Shown here piece by piece: positions 42,159 through 49,805 of a DNA stretch of 49,805 nt. Within the stretch, counting starts at the first letter, position 1. Every line of letters begins with the position of its first letter. A program made the translations under genes and the position numbers. Below the pieces are notes generated by a model that was not told the origin of the DNA, made no database searches, and saw only the letters and a program-made list of their open reading frames with translations. The stretch is from Deltaproteobacteria bacterium (GTDB lineage: Bacteria; Desulfobacterota; Syntrophia; Syntrophales; UBA2210): the NCBI GenBank assembly GCA_016933215.1, contig JAFGBH010000015.1:1-49805 (forward strand), in the 5' to 3' direction.

Positions 42159-43271
42159 ATGAATTTCAATATATCTGAAATAACGACAGTACCGGTCCTC
42201 GCGGCCGTGGGTCTGGCCGTTATCTTCAGTCTCTTGGCAGGACCGATTGGAGGGAACGATGCCATGGCGAAGGAGCACCTGGAAAAGGCCACCTTTGCGG
42301 GGGGCTGTTTCTGGTGCGTGGAATCTGCCTTTGAAGGAAAAGATGGTGTGATAGAGGTCATTTCGGGGTATACGGGCGGCCATAAAGATAATCCCACCTA
42401 TGAAGAGGTATCGGCGGGTACAACGGGACATGCAGAGGCGGTTGAGATTACTTTCGATCCGAAGAGAATATCCTATGAAAAACTGCTCGATATATTCTGG
42501 CGGCAGATTGATCCCACCGACGGCGGAGGGCAGTTTGTGGACAGGGGAAGCCAGTACCGGTCGGCCATCTTTTACCACAGCGATGAGCAGCGACGCATTG
42601 CCGAGGAATCGAAGGCAAATCTCCAGAAACTCGGCGTCCATGACAAGCCAATCGTAACAGAAATCGTGGAGGCAACGGTCTTCTACCGGGCCGAGGAATA
42701 CCATCAGGATTACCACTCAAAAAATCCGCTCCGGTATAGTTTCTATCGATTTAACTCGGGCAGAGATTCCTACCTCAAAGAGACCTGGAGCGGCAGGTCC
42801 GAGTCGGTCATAGGGAAAAAAACAAAAGGGGAATACCGCAAACTCTCCGATGAGGAGTTACAAACGAAATTGACGCCCCTCCAGTACAGGGTGACCCAGA
42901 AAGACGGTACGGAGCCTCCCTTCGACAATCTTTACTGGGACAACAAAAGAGAGGGCATCTATGTCGATATCGTGTCGGGAGAGCCCCTTTTCAGCTCCAC
43001 CGACAAGTATAAATCGGGAACGGGATGGCCGAGCTTTACAAAGCCTCTCGAAAAAGACAACATCGTCGAGAAGGAGGACAGAAGCTTGTTCTCGGTGAGA
43101 ACGGAGATCAGGAGCAAACACGCCGATTCGCATCTCGGACACGTTTTCGATGACGGACCCCAACCGACGGGACTTCGCTATTGTATGAATTCGGCGTCAC
43201 TACGCTTCATACCGAAGGAAGACCTCGAAAGGGAAGGCTACGGGGAGTATCTGAAACTCTTCGAAAAATAG
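42159..43271 (+). CDS. Exported bifunctional methionine sulfoxide reductase MsrA-MsrB
   Basis: A 370-residue fusion repairing both S- and R-methionine sulfoxide. An N-terminal hydrophobic segment (residues 10-30, [20 protein letters not shown]) indicates a signal or membrane anchor, so repair occurs outside the cytoplasm. MsrA (about 43-200) has the catalytic GGC50FWC and the [10 protein letters not shown] end. MsrB (about 225-365) has [30 protein letters not shown] and the catalytic RYC342MNSASL; the zinc-binding CxxC pairs are absent. CAGGAGGT precedes the ATG. It is divergent from the MarR regulator. Confidence 0.93.
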   Translation: MNFNISEITTVPVLAAVGLAVIFSLLAGPIGGNDAMAKEHLEKATFAGGCFWCVESAFEGKDGVIEVISGYTGGHKDNPTYEEVSAGTTGHAEAVEITFDPKRISYEKLLDIFWRQIDPTDGGGQFVDRGSQYRSAIFYHSDEQRRIAEESKANLQKLGVHDKPIVTEIVEATVFYRAEEYHQDYHSKNPLRYSFYRFNSGRDSYLKETWSGRSESVIGKKTKGEYRKLSDEELQTKLTPLQYRVTQKDGTEPPFDNLYWDNKREGIYVDIVSGEPLFSSTDKYKSGTGWPSFTKPLEKDNIVEKEDRSLFSVRTEIRSKHADSHLGHVFDDGPQPTGLRYCMNSASLRFIPKEDLEREGYGEYLKLFEK

Positions 43272-43393
43272 AAAGATAGCATTGTAACAAGGTATGTCCT
43301 CGCTTTCGCCGTTTCCCGAGGGGCACTGCATAAGGGAAAAGAACGGCAGAAAAAGAGGTAAAAAAGTCGAATCCGTGGTAAAGTACGCTCTCT

Positions 43394-44371
43394 ATGATAC
43401 CGATTCGTGATACCATACGTTCTCGGAACTATCCCATTGTCAATGTGACGCTGATCGCGATCAATGTGGCGGTTTTTCTCCTGCAGCCGGGAAATGTAAG
43501 TGAACTGCAACAGTTTGCCCTCACCTACGGCCTCGTACCGGCACGCTACACCGTGGATACCATTTCCCAGTATTTTTCCTTCGGCCAGCAGGTGGTTTCC
43601 CTCTTTTCCTTCATGTTTCTCCACGGTGGCTTCTGGCATCTTGTCGGCAACATGTGGTTTCTCTATATTTTCGGCGACAACGTGGAAGACAAACTGGGGC
43701 CGATCCGTTACCTCGCCTTCTATCTTTTATGCGGCTGGGCATCGGCGCTCACTCATGTATTCTTTAACGTACATTCCCAGGTGCCGATCATCGGGGCGAG
43801 CGGTGCCATCGCCGGGGTAATGGGCGCCTATTTTATCCTGTACCCCCGTTCTCGGGTGCTGACACTTATTCCGATTATTATTATTCCCTACTTTATCGAG
43901 ATCCCCGCCTTTTTCTTTCTCGCCATCTGGTTTGCGATACAGTTCTTCGGTGCCACGCTGAGCGGAACGATCGGCGGGGGCGGCATTGCCTGGTGGGCCC
44001 ATGTGGGGGGATTTGTCGCAGGCATTATCTTTCTCGGCCTGTTCATGTATTTTCCCCGATTTGGGGCCTCGGATGCGGTGCGCCGTTCCACCGTCAAGAA
44101 GAAAACACCGCGGCTTCAGGTCATCAAACCGATTCGCGGAACGGACGGATACGACGTGTATGGCAATGTGGCGATTACGCGGCTTGAGGCCTTCAAGGGG
44201 ACACGGAAAATTGTGAACATACCGCTCGGTTTTCGAAAGCGGCTGTTTCGTGTGACCATACCTCCGGGAATCAAGGACGGCGTCACGCTCAAACTGGCCG
44301 GTCTGGGTGAAAAGATTGACGCGAAAAAAAAGGGCGATGCCTATCTCAAGATTATGGTGAAACCAGAGTAA
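43394..44371 (+). CDS. Rhomboid-family intramembrane protease with C-terminal DnaJ-C-like domain
   Basis: A 325-residue fusion. Residues 12-222 form a six-helix rhomboid: FLHGGFWHLVGNMWFLYIFGDNVE, quoted as FLHGGFWHLVGNMWFLYIFG, catalytic Ser136 in GASGAIAG and His203 in WAHVGGFVAG. Residues about 235-325, after a basic linker, resemble the substrate-binding C-terminal domain of DnaJ: DVYGNVAITRLEAFKGTRK, IPPGIKDGVTLKLAGLGEK and GDAYLKIMV. The J domain and zinc fingers are absent. The combination suggests recruitment of unfolded substrates on the cytoplasmic side. RBS is weak. Repeat copy 3 follows 71 bases after the stop. Confidence 0.85.
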   Translation: MIPIRDTIRSRNYPIVNVTLIAINVAVFLLQPGNVSELQQFALTYGLVPARYTVDTISQYFSFGQQVVSLFSFMFLHGGFWHLVGNMWFLYIFGDNVEDKLGPIRYLAFYLLCGWASALTHVFFNVHSQVPIIGASGAIAGVMGAYFILYPRSRVLTLIPIIIIPYFIEIPAFFFLAIWFAIQFFGATLSGTIGGGGIAWWAHVGGFVAGIIFLGLFMYFPRFGASDAVRRSTVKKKTPRLQVIKPIRGTDGYDVYGNVAITRLEAFKGTRKIVNIPLGFRKRLFRVTIPPGIKDGVTLKLAGLGEKIDAKKKGDAYLKIMVKPE

Positions 44372-44442
44372 ACGCTGCGGTCATTCATTTACAGGCGTCT
44401 AATCCCTTCGCGGATCGAAAGAGGATTTTTTCGGAAGAATCG

Positions 44443-44528
44443 CTTGAACTGAACAGCGAGGGCATTCCCCGCAACTGTCGGAGCAAAAGCGGAGATCCCG
44501 CTTATACGGGATTGCGGGGAGATTCAAG
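44443..44528 (+). repeat. Dispersed palindromic repeat, copy 3
   Basis: Ends CTTGAAC...GATTCAAG; the 5' part ACTGAACAGCGAG-GGCATTCCCCGCAAC and the 3' part GGAGATCCCGCTTATACGGG match copies 5 and 2 respectively. It lies between the rhomboid and hydrolase genes, both on the plus strand. Confidence 0.78.
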
Positions 44529-44585
44529 TCGATTTCCACACACTGTATTACTATTTGAATAAATCGAAAGTGAGATGTGACTGTC

Positions 44586-45197
44586 ATGAATGAGGAACCT
44601 GTTTTTTTCAAGAGCGGAGAGCTTTCTATCGAGGGACTGTATGCCCCGGGAGAGGAAGCGAAATGCGTCGTCATCACCCATCCCCATTCGCAGATGGGGG
44701 GGAGTATGAGAAACAACGTGGTGGAGGCCATGGTCTCCGCCTTTTACGGACACGGTTATTCGACACTCCGGTTTAATTTCAGGGGTGTAGGGCGAAGCGA
44801 GGGGACCTTTGACGAAGGTGTCGGTGAGCGGGAAGACGTCAGGGGCGCGATTGCCTTTTGCAAAGCGAAGGGATTTGATAATATAACTCTGGCGGGTTAC
44901 TCCTTCGGGGCATGGGTCAATTCGAGATTCCTTGACGGTTCTGATGATCCCACCGATGTAATCATGGTTTCGCCCCCCATAGATTTCGTGAAATTTGATT
45001 TTTCACATCTCACAGGGAGATGCGGCCTCATAATCTGCGGCGATCGTGACCAGTTCTGCCCCCTTTCAGCGCTCCGTGAAATAGTTCGGGAATTGGAATC
45101 GAGACTTGAGGTTGTAAACGGGGCCGATCACTTTTATTTCGGAAGAGAACAGGGAATCATCGATTATCTCGGCGACTACCTGGGGGATCAAGGCTAA
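44586..45197 (+). CDS. Alpha/beta hydrolase
   Basis: A 203-residue cytosolic hydrolase of the short KANL3/Tex30- or YhaG-like type. The oxyanion region is VVITHPHSQMGGSM, followed by LRFNFRGVGRSEGTF; Ser106 in AGYSFGAWV is the nucleophile, Asp near 156 in GDRDQFCP and His near 182 in NGADHFYFG complete the triad. Likely an esterase or thioesterase; substrate unknown. ATG 44586 is preferred over the GTG at 44577, which would sit too close to GTGAG. Confidence 0.8.
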   Translation: MNEEPVFFKSGELSIEGLYAPGEEAKCVVITHPHSQMGGSMRNNVVEAMVSAFYGHGYSTLRFNFRGVGRSEGTFDEGVGEREDVRGAIAFCKAKGFDNITLAGYSFGAWVNSRFLDGSDDPTDVIMVSPPIDFVKFDFSHLTGRCGLIICGDRDQFCPLSALREIVRELESRLEVVNGADHFYFGREQGIIDYLGDYLGDQG

Positions 45198-45236
45198 AGC
45201 AGATACTTTTTTTTGAACCTTTAGAGGGCGGAAACA

Positions 45237-45773
45237 ATGGATGGAGCCTGGTATTTCAGACTTTTTTACATGCCCCTCATCAATCTCTTCGTGAGCATCA
45301 TTCTCTATAAAACCATAAAGGCAGAGCGCATGACAGGGCCGGGGCCAGGCAGGTTCTGGACGATACTCTACTTTGTGGAGCTTGCCATACTCTGCGGACT
45401 GCTGTGGTTTGTTTCGTTTCACATCAATTGGGCCTTCTGGGGAGGAATTTTCGTAATTATTTCCGGCCATAGTATCTTTGCTCTGGGCTATATCGCCATG
45501 AGGGCGCATCCGGAGAAGAAAAAAACAGTTGTCGACTGGGGCATCTATGGGATCAGCAGAAATTCACATATGATCGCTGCCAAGATTACCACCCTCGGTG
45601 TAATCATTATGGGGTGGGACCTGCATTCGATGATCTATTATGTTTTGTGGGCCTACTTTTTGTTGGAAATTATGCTGACCCACTGGTACGTGGTAAGTGA
45701 AGAGAAAATGAATATTGTAAAATTCGGCGATGAGTATAAAGAATACATGAAACGCGTTCCCCGATATCTTTGA
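45237..45773 (+). CDS. Membrane methyltransferase-like protein (ICMT/PEMT fold)
   Basis: A 178-residue protein with four or five hydrophobic helices. The C-terminal pattern GIYGISRNSHMIA, then YVVSEEKMNIVKFGDEYKEYMKRVPRYL (core EEKMNIVKFGDEYKEYM), matches isoprenylcysteine carboxyl methyltransferase and phospholipid methyltransferase proteins, where R-x-P-x-Y/H-x-x-Y and E-E-x-x-L-x-x-x-F-G-x-x-Y bind SAM; here the first motif is R-N-S-H. The bacterial members are of unclear function, possibly lipid or isoprenoid methylation. It lies 39 bases after the hydrolase. Confidence 0.78.
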   Translation: MDGAWYFRLFYMPLINLFVSIILYKTIKAERMTGPGPGRFWTILYFVELAILCGLLWFVSFHINWAFWGGIFVIISGHSIFALGYIAMRAHPEKKKTVVDWGIYGISRNSHMIAAKITTLGVIIMGWDLHSMIYYVLWAYFLLEIMLTHWYVVSEEKMNIVKFGDEYKEYMKRVPRYL

Positions 45774-45862
45774 AAGGAAGTTTTCTCCGAGGGAGGCACA
45801 CACCTTTCGGGGACCTGACAGTAAGGAAATATGATCGAACTCCAGAAAAGGAGGGTCTTTTG

Positions 45863-46756
45863 ATGCATTCCGATTTTTCTTCGATATTTCAGGTTATTCT
45901 TACCGAGGGGCATATATTCTCCGAACATGCGGGACTTTCCGGCACAGGGCTTCGAAGGGTCAGGCCGATTCAGTATGCCATTCACTGGCTCTACGGCGTT
46001 TCGGAACCGATGATCCTGCGGATTGTCGATTATATCCTGTCGATACGATTTCTCACGGAAACAGCGATAGGTAAAAAAATCCTTTATGCAATCGCCGCGG
46101 TAAGCTGGTTTTTCCCTCATGGAATTGTGCTTACCACCGGGGCGGCAGAAAAGATGGTGGATTTTATAGAGCGCTCCGAGGGGCCAAAGGGCGCCCGTAT
46201 CGCCGTCGGTCCCTGCGTCTGCCAGGTGGCACTCAATCGCCGGCAGGAACCGCACATGAAAGATATGGTGCTCCTCTACGGTGCCGATATCTATTACCAC
46301 CTGAATATGGGCTATGAACTCATCTCTGCCGAAAGGGCGAAGGAAATCCTGAGAGAATGCGATGCCGCCGGTCTCGTCCACGCTGTCGAATTTTGTATGA
46401 ATTCAGGAAAGTGGGTCTTCGTGATATGTAATTGCGACGATAAAATATGTGTTCCCACCAGGGTCTTTCTCCAGACGGGGAAGATGCTTTTCCCCGGTCC
46501 CGAAATCGTGGCGCATGAGAGAGATCGCTGTATCGGCACGGAAAAATGCGGAAATTGTCTGGAGCGCTGCATTGCGGGGGCAAATTCAGTGGAAGGAGAC
46601 GGCAAAGTGGCGGTCGATTACGAAAAGTGCATCGGATGCGGCCTCTGCGTCGGTACCTGTCTCGGCAGGGCACGAACGATGGTCACAAGAGAGGACTATC
46701 GCCACGATCATCAGGTGCCTGCTGAACTGCTTCTGGCCGAAAATGAGACGACATGA
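45863..46756 (+). CDS. Cysteine-rich 4Fe-4S protein, paralog C
   Basis: A 297-residue member of the family seen at 21994 and 22974. Residues 72-93 are hydrophobic. The middle domain has GPCVC (118, 120) and VICNCDDKIC (189, 191, 196); ferredoxin site 1 reads Cys223-x5-Cys229-x2-Cys232-x3-Cys236 (first spacing lengthened) and site 2 Cys256/259/262/266 is regular. ATG 45863 follows AGGAGGG at 45849-45855; the frame is open back to 45770. ATGA overlap with the next gene, a nuclease. The recurrence of CxC...ICNC...dicluster suggests a dedicated electron-transfer family. Confidence 0.75.
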   Translation: MHSDFSSIFQVILTEGHIFSEHAGLSGTGLRRVRPIQYAIHWLYGVSEPMILRIVDYILSIRFLTETAIGKKILYAIAAVSWFFPHGIVLTTGAAEKMVDFIERSEGPKGARIAVGPCVCQVALNRRQEPHMKDMVLLYGADIYYHLNMGYELISAERAKEILRECDAAGLVHAVEFCMNSGKWVFVICNCDDKICVPTRVFLQTGKMLFPGPEIVAHERDRCIGTEKCGNCLERCIAGANSVEGDGKVAVDYEKCIGCGLCVGTCLGRARTMVTREDYRHDHQVPAELLLAENETT

Positions 46757-48258
46757 AAAAAGAAATTACCGCCTCCATGCTCTACAATCTCGTTAGCTGT
46801 CCCCACCGTGTCACTATGGATCTCTTCGGCGATCCCGCAAAAAAGGACCCGATTAATTCCTTTGTGCAGCTCCTCTGGGACAGGGGAAACATCTTCGAGC
46901 GCGAAGTTATAGAAAGTCTCGATATTCCTTTTACAAATCTCCACGCCTATTCGGAGAGAGAAAAAGAACGCCTCACCATGGAGGCCATGGAACGCGGCGA
47001 TACCCTTATCTATGCCGGGCGAATCCGGGCGGACGATCTTCTGGGAGAACCCGATCTCCTTCGCCGTCAGGGAAATGGCTACGTTGCCGGTGACATAAAA
47101 AGCGGTGCCGGTGAAGAGGGTGCCAATGATGGAGAGAACGGAAGGCCGAAAAAACATTATGCCGTTCAGCTTGCCCTCTACACGGACATCCTCGAAAAGA
47201 CCGGATTTTCAGCGGGTAGAGTTCCCTTCGTCTGGGATGTCCATGGCGACGAGGTGGTCTATGATCTGGATGCCCCGCAGGGAGTCAGAAATCGCGTGAG
47301 TTTGTGGAGTGTTTATCAGACCGCCCTGGGGCTGGCCCGTAAACTGGTCGAAAAAAGTGAGAAAACGAAGCCCGCCCTTGCGGGACAGTGCAAGCTCTGC
47401 CATTGGCGAAGCGCCTGTGTGAAACATCTGGAAAAACTGGATGATCTGACACTCATTCCTGAGCTGGGACGTGCGAGGCGAGATGCAATGTGGTTGTATA
47501 TAAAAAACGTGAAGACCCTTTCGGAATCAAACATCGAAGAATTTATTCAGGGTAAAAAGACGGTCATTCCCGGTGTCGGGAGCGGTAAACTGCACCAGTT
47601 TCAGGAGCGGGCACGACTACTGAAGACACGCGGTGCTCGGCCCTATTTAAAAGAGGCGGTGGCACTTCCATCACTGGAAAAGGAACTCTTTTTCGACATT
47701 GAGACGGACCCCATGAGGGATGTCTGCTATCTCCACGGGTTTGTGGAACGGATGGGGGGTGATAATGGAACAGAACGATACGTCGCCTTTTACGCCGACA
47801 ATCCCACACTCGAAGAGGAGGAGAAGGCCTTCGCCGATGCCTGGGAATACGTCAAGGCTTCGATGCCCTGTGCGATCTATTACTATTCTCATTACGAGAG
47901 GACGATATGGGGGAAGTTACAGGGACGCTATCCCCATGTTGCGGAGGAAGGGGAAATCGCCGAGGTGTTTAACGCTGCCGAAACAGTGGATCTCTATACC
48001 GATATCGTGCGCAAAAAATCGGAATGGCCCACCCGTGATCATTCCATCAAGACCCTTGCCTATTACCTCGGTTTTACCTGGCGGGACAAGGATCCGTCGG
48101 GAGCCGCCTCCATTGAGTGGTACCATCGCTGGGTGGAAACGAAAGATGAGGAGATAAAGAAGAGGATTCTCGAGTATAACGAGGATGACTGCATCGCCAT
48201 GCGTGTGCTTCGCGATGCGATAGAGCAATTGAATATAGGGCCCGAGCTTGTTTTTTAA
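46753..48258 (+). CDS. TM0106-family RecB-like nuclease with RNase H-like domain
   Basis: A 501-residue two-domain DNA nuclease. The N-terminal half is a RecB/Cas4-like fold: RGNIFEREVIESL, GEPDLLRR and the catalytic AGDIKSG, with a cysteine set CKLCHWRSAC that may bind Fe-S. The C-terminal half is a DEDD-type RNase H fold with FFDIETDPMRD, SHYERTIW and YNEDDCIAM carrying the acidic residues. Family members are widespread in bacteria without CRISPR, and their role is unproven (DNA repair is assumed). The gene overlaps paralog C by four bases. No cas genes are nearby. Confidence 0.85.
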   Translation: MKKEITASMLYNLVSCPHRVTMDLFGDPAKKDPINSFVQLLWDRGNIFEREVIESLDIPFTNLHAYSEREKERLTMEAMERGDTLIYAGRIRADDLLGEPDLLRRQGNGYVAGDIKSGAGEEGANDGENGRPKKHYAVQLALYTDILEKTGFSAGRVPFVWDVHGDEVVYDLDAPQGVRNRVSLWSVYQTALGLARKLVEKSEKTKPALAGQCKLCHWRSACVKHLEKLDDLTLIPELGRARRDAMWLYIKNVKTLSESNIEEFIQGKKTVIPGVGSGKLHQFQERARLLKTRGARPYLKEAVALPSLEKELFFDIETDPMRDVCYLHGFVERMGGDNGTERYVAFYADNPTLEEEEKAFADAWEYVKASMPCAIYYYSHYERTIWGKLQGRYPHVAEEGEIAEVFNAAETVDLYTDIVRKKSEWPTRDHSIKTLAYYLGFTWRDKDPSGAASIEWYHRWVETKDEEIKKRILEYNEDDCIAMRVLRDAIEQLNIGPELVF

Positions 48259-48305
48259 GTGAGACCTTCCATGGTTTCAGCAGAGTGAAAAAACGAAGAT
48301 ACTCT

Positions 48306-48542
48306 ATGATAAATTTTAATACGATAAAAATATACTGCTCGGGCTGCAGCAGTCTCTTATATGAATATCATAAGGCGGGAAGCGGGCTTTTGGTTAAGTG
48401 TTATAAAGACAGGATTAAGGAAGATTACACCCGTGGCGATTTAAGGTGTCCGAAATGCGGATCGGAATTTGCGCGGGAAAGAATGATTCACGGCAAGCCC
48501 GCGCATAAAATTATACAGGGTAAGGTATATGTGAAAACGTAG
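48306..48542 (+). CDS. Small zinc-ribbon-like protein
   Basis: A 78-residue protein with one CxxC pair in IYCSGCSSLL, a lone Cys in VKCYKDR and a second CxxC in RCPKCGSEF. The spacing fits a zinc ribbon, as in small phage- or Com-like translation regulators, but it is not assigned. ATG 48306 (MINFNTIKIYC) is chosen; a GTG at 48285 would add seven basic residues. It follows the nuclease by 47 bases. Confidence 0.6.
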   Translation: MINFNTIKIYCSGCSSLLYEYHKAGSGLLVKCYKDRIKEDYTRGDLRCPKCGSEFARERMIHGKPAHKIIQGKVYVKT

Positions 48543-48559
48543 CGGTGGTGAAGTCTCAA

Positions 48560-48641
48560 ATTGAAGCTCCCCGCAACAAGTTGCGGGGAGCTTCAATTGT
48601 TAAGGAAAATATCTGTTTTTTATTCGCTCGCTAACCCCGCC
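48560..48641 (-). repeat. Dispersed palindromic repeat, copy 4 (reversed)
   Basis: On the minus strand it reads CGGCGGGGTTAGCGAGCG...TTTTCCTTAACA followed by an extended palindrome: ATTGAAGCTCCCCGCAAC and its exact complement flank AAG (48560-48597). It starts one base after the stop of the minus-strand lipoprotein and may act as a terminator for both convergent genes. Confidence 0.82.
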
Positions 48642-48642
48642 G

Positions 48643-49575
48643 TTACTTTACAAATGCCTGTATCAGCTGGGCGGTTGTTTCGGGGCGTTCTTCCTGTGGA
48701 ATGTGCCCACATTCGGGAATGACCTTCAGATCCGCTCCCGGTATATCCTTCTGAAATTGATACCCGTGCTCAACCGGTATCCAATGGTCCTCTTCACCCC
48801 ATATGATAAGGGTCGGTGCGGAAATAACGGACAGTTTTTCGATGTAAGGGTCGGTTGCATACTCCATAATCGCTCTGGAGACAGCCGTCTGCGCGTCCCG
48901 AGCCCCTTCGGTACGCAGCCGGTCATAGTAGGCATCGATCCTCTCGTCCGTTACCAGTTTCCGGTCAAAAAAGACCATGTCAAGATTCCCTTTTACTAAC
49001 CACTTGCCGAAGGTCCACTTCGTGACGAAGGCACCGAGACCGCTGTTCATTACCCTGATGATAAGCGGTTTTTTCTGGTGATATCCGTGCGCATCGATCA
49101 GGATGAGGCGATCCACATTCTCGGGATGATCGACAGCCATGATTATACCAATCATGCCGCCCAATGAATTTCCCACGAGGACGGGCCGTTCAATACCCAT
49201 CACCTTCAGCCAGGTATTCACTTCCTTGGCGAGAGTCACCGGATCGTAGTCGTCTCCCCGTGGTTTGTCGGACCAGCCGAAACCTTTCATGTCGAGAGCC
49301 CATACATGGTATCCCGCGTCGGATAGGATCGGTGCCACCTGTTCCCAAGTATAGGTGGAAGACCCGAAGCCGTGGATCAGAAGAATATCCGTCCCCGCGC
49401 CAGGATATTCTCGGTAATGGTAGCGGATATCATTAATCGTTACAAAGTGGTCATTCGACTCTGGTGAAAGGATCTTGCCGGCGGGAATAGTCTCCATGAA
49501 AACACCGCAGGACGAAAGGATAAGACAGACAGCCAGGAAAAAAATGACCAGTATGACCTTTCTTTCTTTTTCCAT
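48643..49575 (-). CDS. Alpha/beta hydrolase lipoprotein
   Basis: A 310-residue exported hydrolase. From ATG 49575 the signal peptide is MEKERKVILVIFFLAVCLIL with lipobox SS-Cys23; GGAGGG at 49581-49586 supports this start over the long frame up to 49740. The catalytic domain has LIHGFGSSTYTW (oxyanion hole), the nucleophile elbow VGNSLGGMIGI, WGEEDHWIP with the acidic residue, and PECGHIPQEERP with the histidine, as in haloalkane dehalogenase, epoxide hydrolase and meta-cleavage hydrolase relatives. With Ser as nucleophile, an esterase or C-C hydrolase is likely. Repeat copy 4 abuts its stop. Confidence 0.85.
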   Translation of the reverse strand: MEKERKVILVIFFLAVCLILSSCGVFMETIPAGKILSPESNDHFVTINDIRYHYREYPGAGTDILLIHGFGSSTYTWEQVAPILSDAGYHVWALDMKGFGWSDKPRGDDYDPVTLAKEVNTWLKVMGIERPVLVGNSLGGMIGIIMAVDHPENVDRLILIDAHGYHQKKPLIIRVMNSGLGAFVTKWTFGKWLVKGNLDMVFFDRKLVTDERIDAYYDRLRTEGARDAQTAVSRAIMEYATDPYIEKLSVISAPTLIIWGEEDHWIPVEHGYQFQKDIPGADLKVIPECGHIPQEERPETTAQLIQAFVK

Positions 49576-49718
49576 TGTTCCCTCCTTGACAGCATGCATA
49601 ATTTTGTTATTTCCGGTCTGAACTTCACCCTCATCCGGCATTGAACGGAACGGCATGCGAATCGTTGTGCGGAAATGCCGACAGGCCTTATTTCCCATAT
49701 CATGAAATAGCTGCATTG

Positions 49719-49805
49719 TTGAACTGAAAAGCGAGCGCATTCCCCGTTGCTTGCAGCGGGGTTAGCGAGCGAATAATAAGTAACATTTTCCTTGACAGTC
49801 GGAGA
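49719..49805 (+). repeat. Dispersed palindromic repeat, copy 5 (cut by the window end)
   Basis: It begins TTGAACTGAAAAGCGAG, contains CCCCG-TTGCTTGCAG-CGGGG then TTAGCGAGCGAATAA, and ends in TTGACAGTCGGAGA at the window edge, where the second hairpin of copy 1 would follow. Orientation as copy 1. Confidence 0.82.

Noticed and set aside
18342-49805. The five repeats as a CRISPR array
   Set aside because: They are far apart, variable in length, palindromic and without spacers of equal size; no cas genes are present, and the TM0106-type nuclease alone is not evidence of CRISPR.
1-49805. tRNA, rRNA, tmRNA, prophage or IS elements
   Set aside because: No cloverleaf-like segments, transposases, integrases or conserved rRNA strings were noticed by eye; a covariance scan was not possible.

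Overview
The window looks like chromosome from a strictly anaerobic, mesophilic bacterium of the Desulfobacterota (former Deltaproteobacteria, syntroph or sulfate-reducer type). The reasons are a tungsten-type aldehyde:ferredoxin oxidoreductase, an ATP-citrate lyase operon, many 4Fe-4S proteins, acyl-CoA chemistry and three genes that only make sense if in-frame UGA is read as selenocysteine. The lineage is an inference from gene content. No selA/B/C/D genes, rRNA, tRNA, IS element, prophage or CRISPR array was seen.

Layout. 1-3.1 kb: the tail of a ClpP-like protease, a zinc alcohol dehydrogenase and an MFS carrier. 3.3-9.6 kb: acn-icd-aclB-aclA, which interconverts 2-oxoglutarate and acetyl-CoA plus oxaloacetate. 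9.7-14.8 kb: an AhpF/TrxB-like flavoprotein with a two-fold thioredoxin selenoprotein, then pyruvate kinase and AOR. 14.8-17.7 kb (minus): a class IV aminotransferase, then an arsenic operon reading arsM(Sec)-arsR-hesB(Sec) behind an ArsR-type operator. 17.8-21.8 kb: flavin reductase, EamA carrier, an acyl-CoA dehydrogenase with an altered active site and a UbiE-type methyltransferase. 22-24.8 kb: two paralogous membrane-associated Fe-S proteins and an unknown protein. 25.5-27.9 kb: an ECF sigma cassette with two glycogen-binding-like exported domains and two matching promoters. 28-31.5 kb: gldA and acsA. 31.6-37 kb: a minus-strand set (nitroreductase, OCD-like dehydrogenase, DUF401 permease, DapA-like lyase) and a ketopantoate-reductase-like enzyme. 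37-40 kb: three-subunit proton-translocating transhydrogenase behind a leader ORF that spans a terminator. 40-49.8 kb: lipoproteins, a MarR regulator with exported MsrAB, a rhomboid fused to a DnaJ-C-like domain, hydrolases, a third Fe-S paralog and a TM0106-type nuclease.

How it fits together. Acs, AclBA, aconitase, NADP-type IDH, PntAAB and pyruvate kinase form a C2/C4 carbon and NADPH module. It could run as a reductive TCA branch, or oxidatively with ATP made at AclBA as in Desulfobacter; sequence alone cannot tell. Selenium is used in thiol-redox (split AhpF-like pair) and arsenic (ArsM, HesB-like) functions.

The most unusual signals are: three selenoproteins with hairpins behind UGA; a promoter motif TGTAACC-N11-TATGCGTTATA found exactly twice, at the two transcription units of the ECF cassette; a five-copy palindromic intergenic repeat that supplies the C-terminal codons of two genes; and a translated leader overlapping an intrinsic terminator ahead of pntAA.
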